Notes under the pieces: generated by a model
Seen by the model: only the letters and a program-made list of their open reading frames with translations
Database searches by the model: none
What the model was told of the DNA's origin: nothing
Shown here: piece by piece, positions 25,302-34,603 of the stretch
How positions within the stretch are numbered: position 1 is the first letter of the stretch
Layout: each line of letters opens with the position of its first letter
Origin: Streptomyces sp. Ncost-T10-10d
GTDB lineage: Bacteria; Actinomycetota; Actinomycetes; Streptomycetales; Streptomycetaceae
Direction: 5' to 3'
Length of the DNA stretch: 50,675 nt
Assembly: GCF_900091955.1 (NCBI RefSeq)
Contig: NZ_FMDF01000208.1
Coordinates: 1-50,675 of the forward strand
Translations under genes and position numbers: made by a program

Positions 25302-26080
25302 GTGCCCCTCAACTTGTCGTGCACCGCGACAAAGAACTGATGGCGCAGGCCGCCGCGGCCCGGCTGATCACGAAGATCGTGGACGCCCAGGCCGCGCGCG
25401 GTCACGCCTCGGTGGTGCTCACCGGCGGGCGCAACGGCAACGGCCTGCTGGCCGCACTCGCCGACGCGCCCGCCAGGGACGCGATCGACTGGTCGCGGCT
25501 CGACCTCTGGTGGGGCGACGAGCGGTTCCTGCCGGAGGGCGATCCGGAGCGCAATGTCACACAGGCCCGCGAGGCTCTGCTGGCCTCGGTGCCGCTGACC
25601 CCGTCCCGGGTGCACGCGATGCCCGCTTCCGACGGCCCCTGCGGCAACGACGCCGACGCGGCAGCGGCCGCGTACGCCGGTGAACTGGCCGCGGCAGCCG
25701 GCCCGGAGGACCACGGTCCGGTGCCGACGTTCGATGTGCTGATGCTGGGCGTCGGCCCGGACACGCATGTCGCGTCGCTCTTCCCGGAGCTGCCCGCGGT
25801 ACGGGAGACCGAGCGCACCGTCGTCGGTGTGCACGGCGCTCCCAAGCCGCCGCCCACCCGCATCTCGCTCACGCTGCCCGCGATCCGGGCGGCGCGCGAG
25901 GTGTGGCTGCTCGCCGCGGGCGAGGACAAGGCGGAGGCCGCGGAGATCGCGCTCTCGGGCGCCGGGGAGATCCAGGCCCCGGCAGCCGGTGCGTACGGAC
26001 GCAGCCGCACTCTGTGGCTGTTGGACGCGGCGGCGGCCTCACGGCTGCCGCGCGCGCTGTATCCGCCGGCCTCTCCCTGA
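25298..26080 (+). CDS. pgl: 6-phosphogluconolactonase
   Basis: A 260-residue NagB/DevB-type lactonase that hydrolyses the Zwf product to 6-phosphogluconate. Recognisable motifs are VVLTGGRNGNGLL (GlcN6P-deaminase-like phosphate loop), LWWGDERFLP, DVLMLGVGPDTHVASLFP and PPTRISLTLPAIRAAREVW. The GTG start overlaps the opcA stop by four bases (GTGA). Last gene of the pentose phosphate operon; 6-phosphogluconate dehydrogenase is not in this window. Confidence 0.93.
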   Translation: MSAPQLVVHRDKELMAQAAAARLITKIVDAQAARGHASVVLTGGRNGNGLLAALADAPARDAIDWSRLDLWWGDERFLPEGDPERNVTQAREALLASVPLTPSRVHAMPASDGPCGNDADAAAAAYAGELAAAAGPEDHGPVPTFDVLMLGVGPDTHVASLFPELPAVRETERTVVGVHGAPKPPPTRISLTLPAIRAAREVWLLAAGEDKAEAAEIALSGAGEIQAPAAGAYGRSRTLWLLDAAAASRLPRALYPPASP

Positions 26081-26101
26081 GTGGTCGTCAGTACCGTTGC
26101 A

Positions 26102-26140
26102 CGCAGGCCCGGTTCGCTCTTCGGAGCGGCCGGGCCTGCG
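26102..26140 (+). terminator. Terminator of the pentose phosphate operon, UUCG loop
   Basis: Outer 11-bp stem CGCAGGCCCGG/CCGGGCCTGCG and inner 5-bp stem CGCTC/GAGCG closed by the stable tetraloop TTCG. It lies 21 bases after the pgl stop. Confidence 0.8.
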
Positions 26141-26158
26141 GCGTGAGAGGCTCGGCCC

Positions 26159-26518
26159 ATGATGCGTATCGGAACCGTGGTGATGGGTGCGTCGGACGTA
26201 CGGCGCGCCGCGGCCTTCTGGAAGGCGGCGCTCGGCCATGTGGAGCGTGAGCCCTTGCGGGACGACTGGGTGGTGCTGGTCCCGGCCGATGGACACGGCG
26301 TCGGGCTGTCCCTGGGGCGGAGCGACACGCCGGTGCAGGAGATCCCCCGGGTCCATCTCGACCTGTACGCCGAGGAGCAGGACGCCGAGGTGGACCGGCT
26401 GATCGCACTCGGCGCGGCGCGGGTCGACTGGGAACTGTATCCGGACGACCCGGATTTCGTGGTGCTCGCCGACACCGAGGGCAACAGGTTCTGCGTCATC
26501 GACACGACGCACGGCTGA
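26159..26518 (+). CDS. VOC (glyoxalase/bleomycin-resistance fold) family protein
   Basis: A 119-residue single vicinal-oxygen-chelate module pair. The order is typical: IGTVVMGASDVRRAAAFWKAALG, then a strand with RVHLDLYAEEQDAEVDRLIALGA, then VVLADTEGNRFCVID. Candidate metal residues are His66 (in VHLDLY) and the Glu of DTEGN. Substrate unknown; such small VOC proteins are often detoxification enzymes or binding proteins. Either of two adjacent ATGs (26159, 26162) could start it. Confidence 0.85.
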   Translation: MMRIGTVVMGASDVRRAAAFWKAALGHVEREPLRDDWVVLVPADGHGVGLSLGRSDTPVQEIPRVHLDLYAEEQDAEVDRLIALGAARVDWELYPDDPDFVVLADTEGNRFCVIDTTHG

Positions 26519-26527
26519 CCGTCGCGG

Positions 26528-28099
26528 TCACCGGGCCGGCGGGATGCGCTCCAGGAAGGGCTCCAGCAGGCCGGGGACGGCTTCGGACGCGAAGTCGAGG
26601 CCCTCGGTCGCATCCGCGTCGTACGCCGTGTACGCGCCTGCTCCGGCGGCCGTCGTCGCGGTGAGGCTCAGCACCCCGGACCGTCGCTGGAAGTACGTCT
26701 GCCTGACCGTCCAGCCGATGACACCGGCCCGTTCCAGCGCGGCGGTGGAGCGCCGGACCGTGCCGGACCGGACCACCAGGTAGTCGCCGCTGATGGCGTG
26801 TCCCAGGCCGCGGTAGGCGTCCCGGGCGAGGAACACCCCGACGGGCAGTCCCACGACGGCGCAGGCGAGTGCGATCCAGAGCAGGACGGGTGTCAGCAGC
26901 ACACCCAGGAGGGCCAGGACGAGTACGGGCGCGGCGGTGGCCCAGAACGCCCGGCGCAGCCGGCGGCCGCGGGCCGCGAGGGGGTGCCCGGTCAGCGGGA
27001 CGCCGGTCGGGGACGTGGTCTCGCGCAGGACGTCGGCGGCGACCGTGTCGGCGACGGGCCGGGGCGCGGCGGGCAGCAGGGTGTTGTGGTCGCCGTGCTG
27101 CTCCTCGTCGTCCTTGGCCAGTCCGGTGGTGATCGCGTCGATGCGGGCTGCGCCGAACAGCCGGATGCCGAACGGTTCGACGAGGTCGACGCCGCGCAGC
27201 CGCCGCTCCTCGATGGAGACGGACCGGGAGGTCAGCAGGCCGCGCCGAATGCGCAGCGTGCCGCCGGGTTCGCGCTCCAGCCGGTAGCTCCACCACATCT
27301 CGACCCACAGGCCGAGCGCGCCGACGACACCGGCGGCCACCGCGGCGACGGCGAGGATCACGATCATGGCGAGCAGTGAGGTGTCCCGGAACCGGTCGCC
27401 GATCCAGTCGATCACCTGCCCCTGGGCCCCGAACCAGTCGCTGACCTGCATCACCGCACCGGCCGCCGCACCACCGAGCGCGGGGGCGACGAAGGAGACC
27501 GGTGCGTAGCGGATCCAGCGCGGGTCGAGGGCGGCGAGCTCGCCCTCGCGATGGGTGCCCGGGGTGCCGGTGGCTGCACGTTCCAGCAGCTCGAGGCGGA
27601 GCCGCTCGCCCTCGGACCTGGTGACCGGGTCGAGCTCCAGGGTGGACTCGTTGCCGGAGTGCTCGCCGGTACCGATGCGGACGGTGACCAGGCCGAGGAC
27701 CCGTTGCAGCAGATGGGCGGTGAGGTCGACGCTGCGGATGCGTGTCCGGGCCAGTGAGCGCTTCTTGACCAGCAGCAGCCCGGTGTGGAGCTCGACCCGT
27801 TCGGCCCCGATGCGGTAGCGGGTGCGGCGCCACCGTACGTAGTCACCGGCCGCGGCGCAGCCGATCAGCGCGATCGCACCGGCCAGCACCCAGGCAACCG
27901 CGTGCCCGAACCCGAACCGCCCCGAGAGGCCGAGTGTGGTGGGCACGGCCGCACCGGCCGCCACCCCGGCCGTGACGACTGCGCTGACGAGGACCGTACG
28001 CCGGTCCAGCCGCCGCCAGCCGGCAGCGGCGGCCGCCTCGGTGCCGGTGACGCCGCCCTCGCCCTCGGCGTCCGGGGCGACGGCCGCCTCGGAGCTCAT
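26528..28099 (-). CDS. Membrane protein with tandem bacterial PH domains (YdbT-like)
   Basis: A 523-residue protein with several paired transmembrane helices, each followed by a bPH_2 (DUF304) domain: about residues 70-150 (YRIGAERVELHTGLLLVKKRSLARTR type), 225-330 (EREPGGTLRIRRGLLTSRSVSIEERRLRGVDL) and 395-520 (HAISGDYLVVRSGTVRRSTAALERAGV). It matches B. subtilis YdbT, usually encoded with a YdbS partner. It overlaps the upstream smaller PH gene by four bases. Function is unclear; YdbST has been linked to bacteriocin resistance. Confidence 0.85.
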   Translation of the reverse strand: MSSEAAVAPDAEGEGGVTGTEAAAAAGWRRLDRRTVLVSAVVTAGVAAGAAVPTTLGLSGRFGFGHAVAWVLAGAIALIGCAAAGDYVRWRRTRYRIGAERVELHTGLLLVKKRSLARTRIRSVDLTAHLLQRVLGLVTVRIGTGEHSGNESTLELDPVTRSEGERLRLELLERAATGTPGTHREGELAALDPRWIRYAPVSFVAPALGGAAAGAVMQVSDWFGAQGQVIDWIGDRFRDTSLLAMIVILAVAAVAAGVVGALGLWVEMWWSYRLEREPGGTLRIRRGLLTSRSVSIEERRLRGVDLVEPFGIRLFGAARIDAITTGLAKDDEEQHGDHNTLLPAAPRPVADTVAADVLRETTSPTGVPLTGHPLAARGRRLRRAFWATAAPVLVLALLGVLLTPVLLWIALACAVVGLPVGVFLARDAYRGLGHAISGDYLVVRSGTVRRSTAALERAGVIGWTVRQTYFQRRSGVLSLTATTAAGAGAYTAYDADATEGLDFASEAVPGLLEPFLERIPPAR

Positions 28100-28599
28100 G
28101 TGGCGTCCCCGGGGGTTTCCTGGGTGATCCGGGTCAGCCGCTCGGCCAGCTCGGCCGCCAGTTCGTGGCCCAGTCCCTCGATCCGCACCGCACCCTTGGA
28201 CGATGCCGTGGTCACGGTGACCGTGGCGAGCCGGTAGAGCTGTTCGAGCGGGCCGCGCACGGTGTCCACGGTCTGGATCCGGGACATCGGAGCGATCCGC
28301 CACTCCTGCCTCAGGACGCCGGTTCTGACATACACCGCTTCGTCGGTGACCTCCCAGCGATGGGTGCGGAACCACCAGAGGGGGAAGAGGACGGCGCAGC
28401 CGATGCCGAGCACCGCGAGGATCGCGGCAGGCAGCAGCAGCCAGAACCGGGCGGGTTCGATGAACGCGCCCAGCACGGCCAGCACGACCACCGGCACCGC
28501 GGTCAGCAGCAGCCACTGGGCCCGCCACCAGCCGACGGCCCTCGGGTCCAGTGTGTTGTTCGGCGGCCTCAGCCGCACCGCCCGCTCCCCCGTGGTCAT
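28096..28599 (-). CDS. Small PH-domain membrane protein (YdbS-like)
   Basis: A 167-residue protein with two transmembrane helices (about residues 28-75) and one bPH_2 domain (HRWEVTDEAVYVRTGVLRQ, then MSRIQTVDTVRGPLEQLYRLATVTV). The sequence R-IQTVD-RGPLEQ is the usual DUF304 core. It is translationally coupled to the larger PH gene (4-base overlap) and starts only four bases after the pgi stop, so pgi and the PH pair are probably one operon. Confidence 0.87.
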   Translation of the reverse strand: MTTGERAVRLRPPNNTLDPRAVGWWRAQWLLLTAVPVVVLAVLGAFIEPARFWLLLPAAILAVLGIGCAVLFPLWWFRTHRWEVTDEAVYVRTGVLRQEWRIAPMSRIQTVDTVRGPLEQLYRLATVTVTTASSKGAVRIEGLGHELAAELAERLTRITQETPGDAT

Positions 28600-28603
28600 C
28601 GGC

Positions 28604-30280
28604 TCAGCGCCCCCTGCGGGCGCGGTACGCCCGGACGAGCGCGGCGGTCGAGCTGTCCAGCTGCCCGTCCCCCTCCGCCGCGGCAGAGGCCGATGTCGAC
28701 GTCCCGGTCAGCACCGGCTCGATCTTCTTGGCGAGGACCTTGCCGAGTTCGACGCCCCACTGGTCGAAGGAGTCGATGTTCCAGATGGCTCCCTGGACGA
28801 AGACCTTGTGCTCGTACAGCGCGATCAGCTGGCCGAGGACGGACGGCGTCAGCCTGTCGGCCAGGATCGTCGTCGTCGGGTGGTTGCCCTTGAAGGTCTT
28901 GTGCGGCACCAGCTCCTCGGCGACTCCCTCGGCGCGGACCTCGTCCGGCGTCTTGCCGAAGGCCAGCGCCTGGGTCTGGGCGAAGAAGTTGGCCATCAGC
29001 AGATCGTGCTGGGCGACCAGACCGGGCAGCAGGTCGGCGACCGGCTCGGCGAAGCCGATGAAGTCGGCCGGGATGACCTTGGTGCCCTGGTGGATCAGCT
29101 GGTAGTAGGCGTGCTGCCCATTGGTGCCGGGGGTGCCCCATACGACCGGTCCGGTCTGCCAGTCGACCGGATTGCCGTCCCGGTCCACGGACTTGCCGTT
29201 GGACTCCATGTCCAGCTGCTGCAAGTACGCGGTGAACTTGGACAGATAGTGGCTGTAGGGCAGTACGGCATGCGACTGCGCGTCGAAGAAAGCGCCGTAC
29301 CAGACGCCCAACAGGCCCAGCAGCAGCGGGACGTTGTCCTCGGCGGGGGCGGTCCGGAAGTGCTCGTCGACGAGGTGGAAGCCGTCGAGCATCTCGCGGA
29401 ACCGATCCGGGCCGATGGCGATCATCAGCGAGAGTCCGATGGCGGAGTCGTACGAGTAACGGCCGCCGACCCAGTCCCAGAACTCGAACATGTTGGCGGT
29501 GTCGATGCCGAAGTCCGCGACCTTCTCGGCGTTCGTGGACAGCGCCACGAAGTGCTTGGCGACGGCGTCCTGATCGGCCTTCAGACCGGTCAGCAGCCAG
29601 TTGCGGGCCGAGGTGGCGTTGGTGATGGTCTCGATCGTGGTGAAGGTCTTCGACGCGATGATGAAGAGCGTCTCGGCCGGGTCGAGATCGCGCACGGCCT
29701 CGTGGAGGTCGGCGCCGTCGACGTTCGACACGAAGCGGACGGTGAGCGAGCGGTCCGTGAAGGAGCGCAGCACCTCGTACGCCATGGCGGGGCCGAGGTC
29801 GGAACCGCCGATGCCGATGTTGACGATGTTCTTGATGCGCTTGCCGGTGTGACCGGTCCACTCCCCCGACCTGATGCGGTCGGAGAAGGCCGCCATCTTG
29901 TCGAGTACGGCGTGCACGGCGGGCACCACATTCTCGCCGTCGACCTCGATCACCGCATCGCGCGGGGCACGCAGCGCGGTGTGCAGGACCGCGCGGTCCT
30001 CGGTGGTGTTGATCTTCTCGCCGCGGAACATCGCGTCCCGCAGCTCAGCCACGCCGGTGGCCGCGGCGAGCTCGCGCAGCAGCCGGAGCGTCTCGTCGGT
30101 GACCAGGTGCTTGGAGTAGTCGACATACAGATCGCCGACCCGGAGGGTGTATCCGGTGCCGCGCTCCGGGTCGTCCGCGAAGAGCTGCCGCAGATGTGTC
30201 GCCCCGAGCTGCTCGCGGTGCTTGCCCAGAGCGGTCCACTCGGGTGTCTGGTTGAGCCTGGTTCGGCTTGGTGTGTTCAT
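28604..30280 (-). CDS. pgi: Glucose-6-phosphate isomerase
   Basis: A 558-residue isomerase interconverting glucose-6-phosphate and fructose-6-phosphate. Signatures are GIGGSDLGPAMAYEVL (sugar phosphate site), the PGI motif around TPGTNGQHAYYQLIHQGT with the catalytic histidine, and VFVQGAIWNIDSFDQWGVELGK with the catalytic lysine. It ends with about 30 Ser/Ala-rich residues. It is convergent to the pentose phosphate operon, which uses the same substrate. Confidence 0.95.
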   Translation of the reverse strand: MNTPSRTRLNQTPEWTALGKHREQLGATHLRQLFADDPERGTGYTLRVGDLYVDYSKHLVTDETLRLLRELAAATGVAELRDAMFRGEKINTTEDRAVLHTALRAPRDAVIEVDGENVVPAVHAVLDKMAAFSDRIRSGEWTGHTGKRIKNIVNIGIGGSDLGPAMAYEVLRSFTDRSLTVRFVSNVDGADLHEAVRDLDPAETLFIIASKTFTTIETITNATSARNWLLTGLKADQDAVAKHFVALSTNAEKVADFGIDTANMFEFWDWVGGRYSYDSAIGLSLMIAIGPDRFREMLDGFHLVDEHFRTAPAEDNVPLLLGLLGVWYGAFFDAQSHAVLPYSHYLSKFTAYLQQLDMESNGKSVDRDGNPVDWQTGPVVWGTPGTNGQHAYYQLIHQGTKVIPADFIGFAEPVADLLPGLVAQHDLLMANFFAQTQALAFGKTPDEVRAEGVAEELVPHKTFKGNHPTTTILADRLTPSVLGQLIALYEHKVFVQGAIWNIDSFDQWGVELGKVLAKKIEPVLTGTSTSASAAAEGDGQLDSSTAALVRAYRARRGR

Positions 30281-30393
30281 CCCGGATATCAGCCCACTTC
30301 TTCTCGTGCCTGCAGATGCCCCGCTGCGCTTCCAACTTAATTGATCAGAGGGGTTGACGAGGCAATGGCGAGCTGCGGCACGGCGAAAGCAGT

Positions 30394-30425
30394 CCGGCCG
30401 GACACCTCGTGAGGTGTCCGGCCGG
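30394..30425 (-). terminator. Terminator of the RbpA-like gene
   Basis: A 14-bp perfect stem CCGGCCGGACACCT/AGGTGTCCGGCCGG with loop CGTG, 10 bases after the stop codon at 30436. It separates this gene from pgi downstream. Confidence 0.8.
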
Positions 30426-30435
30426 TGAACAACAA

Positions 30436-30771
30436 CTAGATCTCACCCCGGAGTTTTGCCAGGGCCTCGGCGAGGATGGCCTCGCCGTCCGCATCGCTGC
30501 GCCGCTCTCGTACGTACGCGAGGTGCGTCTTGTACGGTTCGGTGCGCGGCGGGTCCGGCGGGCTGTCCCGGTCCTGGCCGGCCGGGAAACCACAGCGCGG
30601 GCAGTCCCAAGTCTCCGGTACCTGCGCGTCACTGGCGAAGCTCGGCTGCGTCTCGTGCCCGTTCGAGCACCAGAAGGAGATGCGGAGGCGCGGCGCGGAC
30701 TCGCCCCGCTCGGCCTCCCCCATCGGCCCCGCTCCGACCCGGCTTCCCCGGATCGCGTTGCCACTTGCCAC
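30436..30771 (-). CDS. RbpA-family RNA polymerase-binding protein (paralogue)
   Basis: A 111-residue protein with the RbpA layout: N-terminal AIRGSRVGAG (compare the L/IRGSRLG of RbpA), a core domain carrying Cys and His in WCSNGHE and a C-x2-C pair in CPRCG, then a basic linker and a sigma-interaction helix with KTHLAYVRERRS. RbpA tethers principal sigma factors to RNA polymerase and stabilises open complexes. The spacing of zinc ligands is retained. The protein is shorter and diverged from what I recall of the main Streptomyces RbpA, so it is likely a second copy. GTG start with AGGGAG eight bases upstream. Confidence 0.85.
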   Translation of the reverse strand: MASGNAIRGSRVGAGPMGEAERGESAPRLRISFWCSNGHETQPSFASDAQVPETWDCPRCGFPAGQDRDSPPDPPRTEPYKTHLAYVRERRSDADGEAILAEALAKLRGEI

Positions 30772-30810
30772 GGTCGTAACTCCCTGCGTGATGGTGCTCG
30801 AAGATGCCCC

Positions 30811-30816
30811 AGTCTA
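30811..30816 (-). promoter_or_regulatory. Possible -10 of the RbpA-like gene
   Basis: TAGACT on the minus strand lies about 40 bases before the GTG start. The -35 area (CTGGAC at 30839-30834, spacing 17) is a weak match. No SigR-type GGAAT/GTT pair was seen. Confidence 0.3.
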
Positions 30817-30880
30817 CGTAAGGCCCAACGCGCGTCCAGTGAAAGGAGTTACACCCTCACCGGGAATCGCGTACGACGGG

Positions 30881-31117
30881 TCAGCTGTCCAGCTTGATCA
30901 GCAGACCAAGCACGACAATGCACGCGAACCAGGCCAGACCGATGAACACGGTGATCCGGTCGAGGTTCCGCTCGGCGACCGAGGAGCCGCCCACGGACGA
31001 CTGCATACCGCCACCGAACATGTCGGAGAGGCCGCCGCCCTTGCCCTTGTGCATCAGCACCAGCAGCATCAGCAGCAGGCTGAAGACGATCAGGGCGATC
31101 TCGAACGCCAAAATCAC
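30881..31117 (-). CDS. secG: Preprotein translocase subunit SecG
   Basis: A 78-residue SecG with two transmembrane helices (about residues 3-22 and 55-75) and the typical cytoplasmic loop LMHKGKGGGLSDMFGGG. It assists SecYE-mediated export. GTG start with AGGGA six bases upstream. It lies downstream of tpiA after a strong hairpin, in the gap-pgk-tpiA-secG order common in bacteria. Confidence 0.95.
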   Translation of the reverse strand: MILAFEIALIVFSLLLMLLVLMHKGKGGGLSDMFGGGMQSSVGGSSVAERNLDRITVFIGLAWFACIVVLGLLIKLDS

Positions 31118-31163
31118 GGCTGGTCCCTACTTTCCGGAATTCTCTGGACTGCATGTGCGAACA

Positions 31164-31200
31164 GCGGGGGCCGGGAGGCTACACCCTCCTCGGCCCCCGC
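31164..31200 (-). terminator. Terminator after tpiA
   Basis: Outer stem GCGGGGGCCG/CGGCCCCCGC (10 bp), a single-base bulge, then GGAGG/CCTCC. It lies 31 bases after the tpiA stop and upstream of secG. Confidence 0.75.
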
Positions 31201-31231
31201 AAGGGTACGACGGATCGGCGCTACCGCATAC

Positions 31232-32008
31232 TCACTGGTCGCGGAAGCGGACGATCTTGACGAACTCGTCGGCGTCCAGTGCGGCCCCGCCGACCAGCGC
31301 GCCGTCCACATCGGGCTTCGACATGATCTCGGCGACGTTCCCGGACTTCACCGAGCCGCCGTACTGGATACGGACCGTGTCGGCCAGTTCCTGCGAGTAC
31401 AGCTCGGCGAGGCGGCTGCGGATCGCCCCGCAGACCTCCTGGGCGTCTTCGGAGCCGCAGACCTTGCCGGTGCCGATCGCCCAGACCGGCTCGTACGCGA
31501 TCACGATCGACTCGGCCAGCTCGGCGGGGATGTCCTTGAGACCACCGTCGACCTGCGCGAGCGTGTGCGCGACGTGGCTGCCCGCCTCACGGACCTCCAG
31601 CTCCTCGCCGACGCAGAGGATCGGGGTCAGGCCGTGCTTGAAAGCGGCCTTCACCTTGGTGTTGCAGATCTCGTCGGTCTCGCCGTGGTACTGGCGGCGC
31701 TCGCTGTGGCCGACGGTGACATAGGTGCACTTCAGCTTGGCGAGCATCGGGCCGGAGACCTCACCGGTGTACGCGCCGGAGTCGTGCGCCGAGATGTCCT
31801 GCGCGCCGTACTTGATCTTCAACTTGTCGCCGTCCACCAGGGTCTGCACGGAGCGCAGGTCGGTGAAGGGCGGCAGGACGGCGACCTCGACGGCGTCGTA
31901 GTCCTTGTCGGCCAGGGCGAAGGCGAGCTTCTGGACGTGTGCGATGGCCTCGAGGTGGTTGAGGTTCATCTTCCAGTTGCCCGCCATCAGCGGGGTACGG
32001 GTGCTCAT
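31232..32008 (-). CDS. tpiA: Triosephosphate isomerase
   Basis: A 258-residue TIM barrel. The catalytic residues are Lys13 (AGNWKMN), the His in VGHSERR and the Glu in AYEPVWAIGTGK; the phosphate loop is RIQYGGSVKSGN. Interconverts dihydroxyacetone phosphate and glyceraldehyde-3-phosphate. ATG with GGAGG about ten bases upstream, six bases after the pgk stop, hence co-transcribed. Confidence 0.96.
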   Translation of the reverse strand: MSTRTPLMAGNWKMNLNHLEAIAHVQKLAFALADKDYDAVEVAVLPPFTDLRSVQTLVDGDKLKIKYGAQDISAHDSGAYTGEVSGPMLAKLKCTYVTVGHSERRQYHGETDEICNTKVKAAFKHGLTPILCVGEELEVREAGSHVAHTLAQVDGGLKDIPAELAESIVIAYEPVWAIGTGKVCGSEDAQEVCGAIRSRLAELYSQELADTVRIQYGGSVKSGNVAEIMSKPDVDGALVGGAALDADEFVKIVRFRDQ

Positions 32009-32014
32009 GAAAAG

Positions 32015-33226
32015 TCAGTCCTCCAGTGCGGCGAGGCCGGGAAGCGTCTTGCCCTCGAGGTATTCGAGGCTGGCGCCGCCACCGGTCGAGATGTGTCCGA
32101 ATGCGTTCTCGTCGAAGCCCAGGATGCGGACGGCCGCGGCGGAGTCGCCACCGCCGACGACACTGAAGCCCTCGGAGTCGACGAGGGCCTGGGCGACGGC
32201 CCGGGTGCCCTCGGCGTAATCAGGGTGCTCGAAGACGCCCATCGGGCCGTTCCAGAAGACGGTGACGGCGTCGGCGAGCTTCGAGGCGTACAGCTTGTTG
32301 GTCTCGGGCCCGTTGTCCAGGCCCATGAAACCGGCCGGGATGGCGTCCGCGGGCACGGTACGGTGCTCGGTCGGAGTCTTGGTCTTGAGGTCCGGGAACT
32401 GCTCGGAGACCACGACGTCGACGGGGAGCACGAACTCCACGCCCTTGTCCTCGGCGCGCTTGAGGTACTCCAGCACCGCCGGGATCTGGTCCTCCTGGAG
32501 GAGGGAGCTGCCGACCTCGTGGCCCTGGGCCTTGAGGAAGGTGTACGCCATGCCACCGCCGATGAGGATGCGGTCGGCGCGCTCCAGCAGGTGGTCGATG
32601 ACGCCGAGCTTGTCGGAGACCTTGGATCCGCCGAGCACGACGGCGTACGGGCGCTCGACGTTCTCGGTGAGCTTCTTCAGGACGCCGACCTCGGTGGCGA
32701 TCAGGTCGCCGGCGGCGTGCGGCAGCCGGGCCGGGAGGTCGAAGACCGAGGCGTGCTTGCGGTGGACGGCGCCGAAGCCGTCGCCCACGTACACATCGGC
32801 GAGCTCGGCGAGCTGGTCGGCGAACGCGCCGCGCTCGGCGTCGTCCTTCGACGTCTCACCGGGGTTGAAGCGGAGGTTCTCGATGACGGCGACCCGGCCG
32901 TCGGTGAGCGCGGCGACCGTGGCGCGGGCCGACTCGCCGACCGTGTCGGTCGCGAAGGCCACGTCGGCGCCGATGAGCTCACCGAGACGGGCCGCGGCGG
33001 GCGCCAGGGAGAAGGCGGGGTCCGGGGCGCCCTTGGGGCGGCCCAGGTGCGAGGCGACGACGACCCGCGCACCGGCTGCGGCGAGCTTCTCCACGGTCGG
33101 CTGGACGGCCCGGATGCGGCCGTCGTCGGTGATGGTGGTGCCGCTCAGCGGCACGTTGAGGTCGGCGCGGACGAATACGCGCTTGCCGGTGACCCCTTCG
33201 GCGAGAAGTTCGTCGATGGTCTTCAT
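32015..33226 (-). CDS. pgk: Phosphoglycerate kinase
   Basis: A 403-residue two-lobed kinase. The signature RVFVRADLNVPLSG starts at about residue 15; SHLGRPKG, NLRFNPGE and the hinge/nucleotide motif VVGGGDSAAA are in place. It makes ATP from 1,3-bisphosphoglycerate. I use the ATG at 33226 with AAGGAG nine bases upstream; the open frame upstream of it has no family similarity. Middle gene of gap-pgk-tpiA. Confidence 0.96.
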   Translation of the reverse strand: MKTIDELLAEGVTGKRVFVRADLNVPLSGTTITDDGRIRAVQPTVEKLAAAGARVVVASHLGRPKGAPDPAFSLAPAAARLGELIGADVAFATDTVGESARATVAALTDGRVAVIENLRFNPGETSKDDAERGAFADQLAELADVYVGDGFGAVHRKHASVFDLPARLPHAAGDLIATEVGVLKKLTENVERPYAVVLGGSKVSDKLGVIDHLLERADRILIGGGMAYTFLKAQGHEVGSSLLQEDQIPAVLEYLKRAEDKGVEFVLPVDVVVSEQFPDLKTKTPTEHRTVPADAIPAGFMGLDNGPETNKLYASKLADAVTVFWNGPMGVFEHPDYAEGTRAVAQALVDSEGFSVVGGGDSAAAVRILGFDENAFGHISTGGGASLEYLEGKTLPGLAALED

Positions 33227-33261
33227 CTTGCTGGACTCCTTGGAGGACGAGGAAGCATGCA

Positions 33262-33303
33262 ACGGGGCTCGAACGGCGCTGCGTTGCGCTGTTCGAGCCC
33301 CGT
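33262..33303 (-). terminator. Intercistronic hairpin between gap and pgk
   Basis: A 13-bp perfect inverted repeat (ACGGGGCTCGAAC at 33262-33274 with GTTCGAGCCCCGT at 33291-33303) and a 16-base loop lie 31 bases after gap. It may end part of the transcripts or protect gap mRNA, as pgk lacks an obvious promoter of its own. Confidence 0.6.
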
Positions 33304-33334
33304 GCTCACATCGAGGTGCCTGCCGATTCGACGG

Positions 33335-34342
<1,008 letters not shown>

Positions 34343-34471
34343 GAACCGATCTCCTCGTTAGGTACGCGGGGTTTCCACCCCGGCGAGTTGTATGAGATGT
34401 CCCCGACCGCCTCCGACCCTACCTCTCCGACGGCCCCGGGGTGACATCGAGCGGGGCCGTAAGAACCGCCG

Positions 34472-34504
34472 AGGCCCGTACTCCTTCGGTAGGAGTACGG
34501 GCCT
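34472..34504 (-). terminator. Terminator of the uvrC-whiA operon
   Basis: A 14-bp perfect stem AGGCCCGTACTCCT/AGGAGTACGGGCCT with loop TCGGT, 100 bases after whiA and 130 bases before gap. The 34343-34603 spacer otherwise holds only the upstream region of gap; I see no gene in it. Confidence 0.8.
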
Positions 34505-34603
34505 GCGGATACTCGGCCGTACGTGCAGCGATGATTACGGAGCTTCAACATTCCTGGGGCTGCCGCGTGTTCTGTATCCGGCCGACTTCACGGCCGTCGC
34601 GGG

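Noticed and set aside
30772..30860. SigR promoter for the RbpA-like gene
   Set aside because: No GGAAT-N18-GTT arrangement was found on the minus strand; only a weak housekeeping-type -10 is visible.
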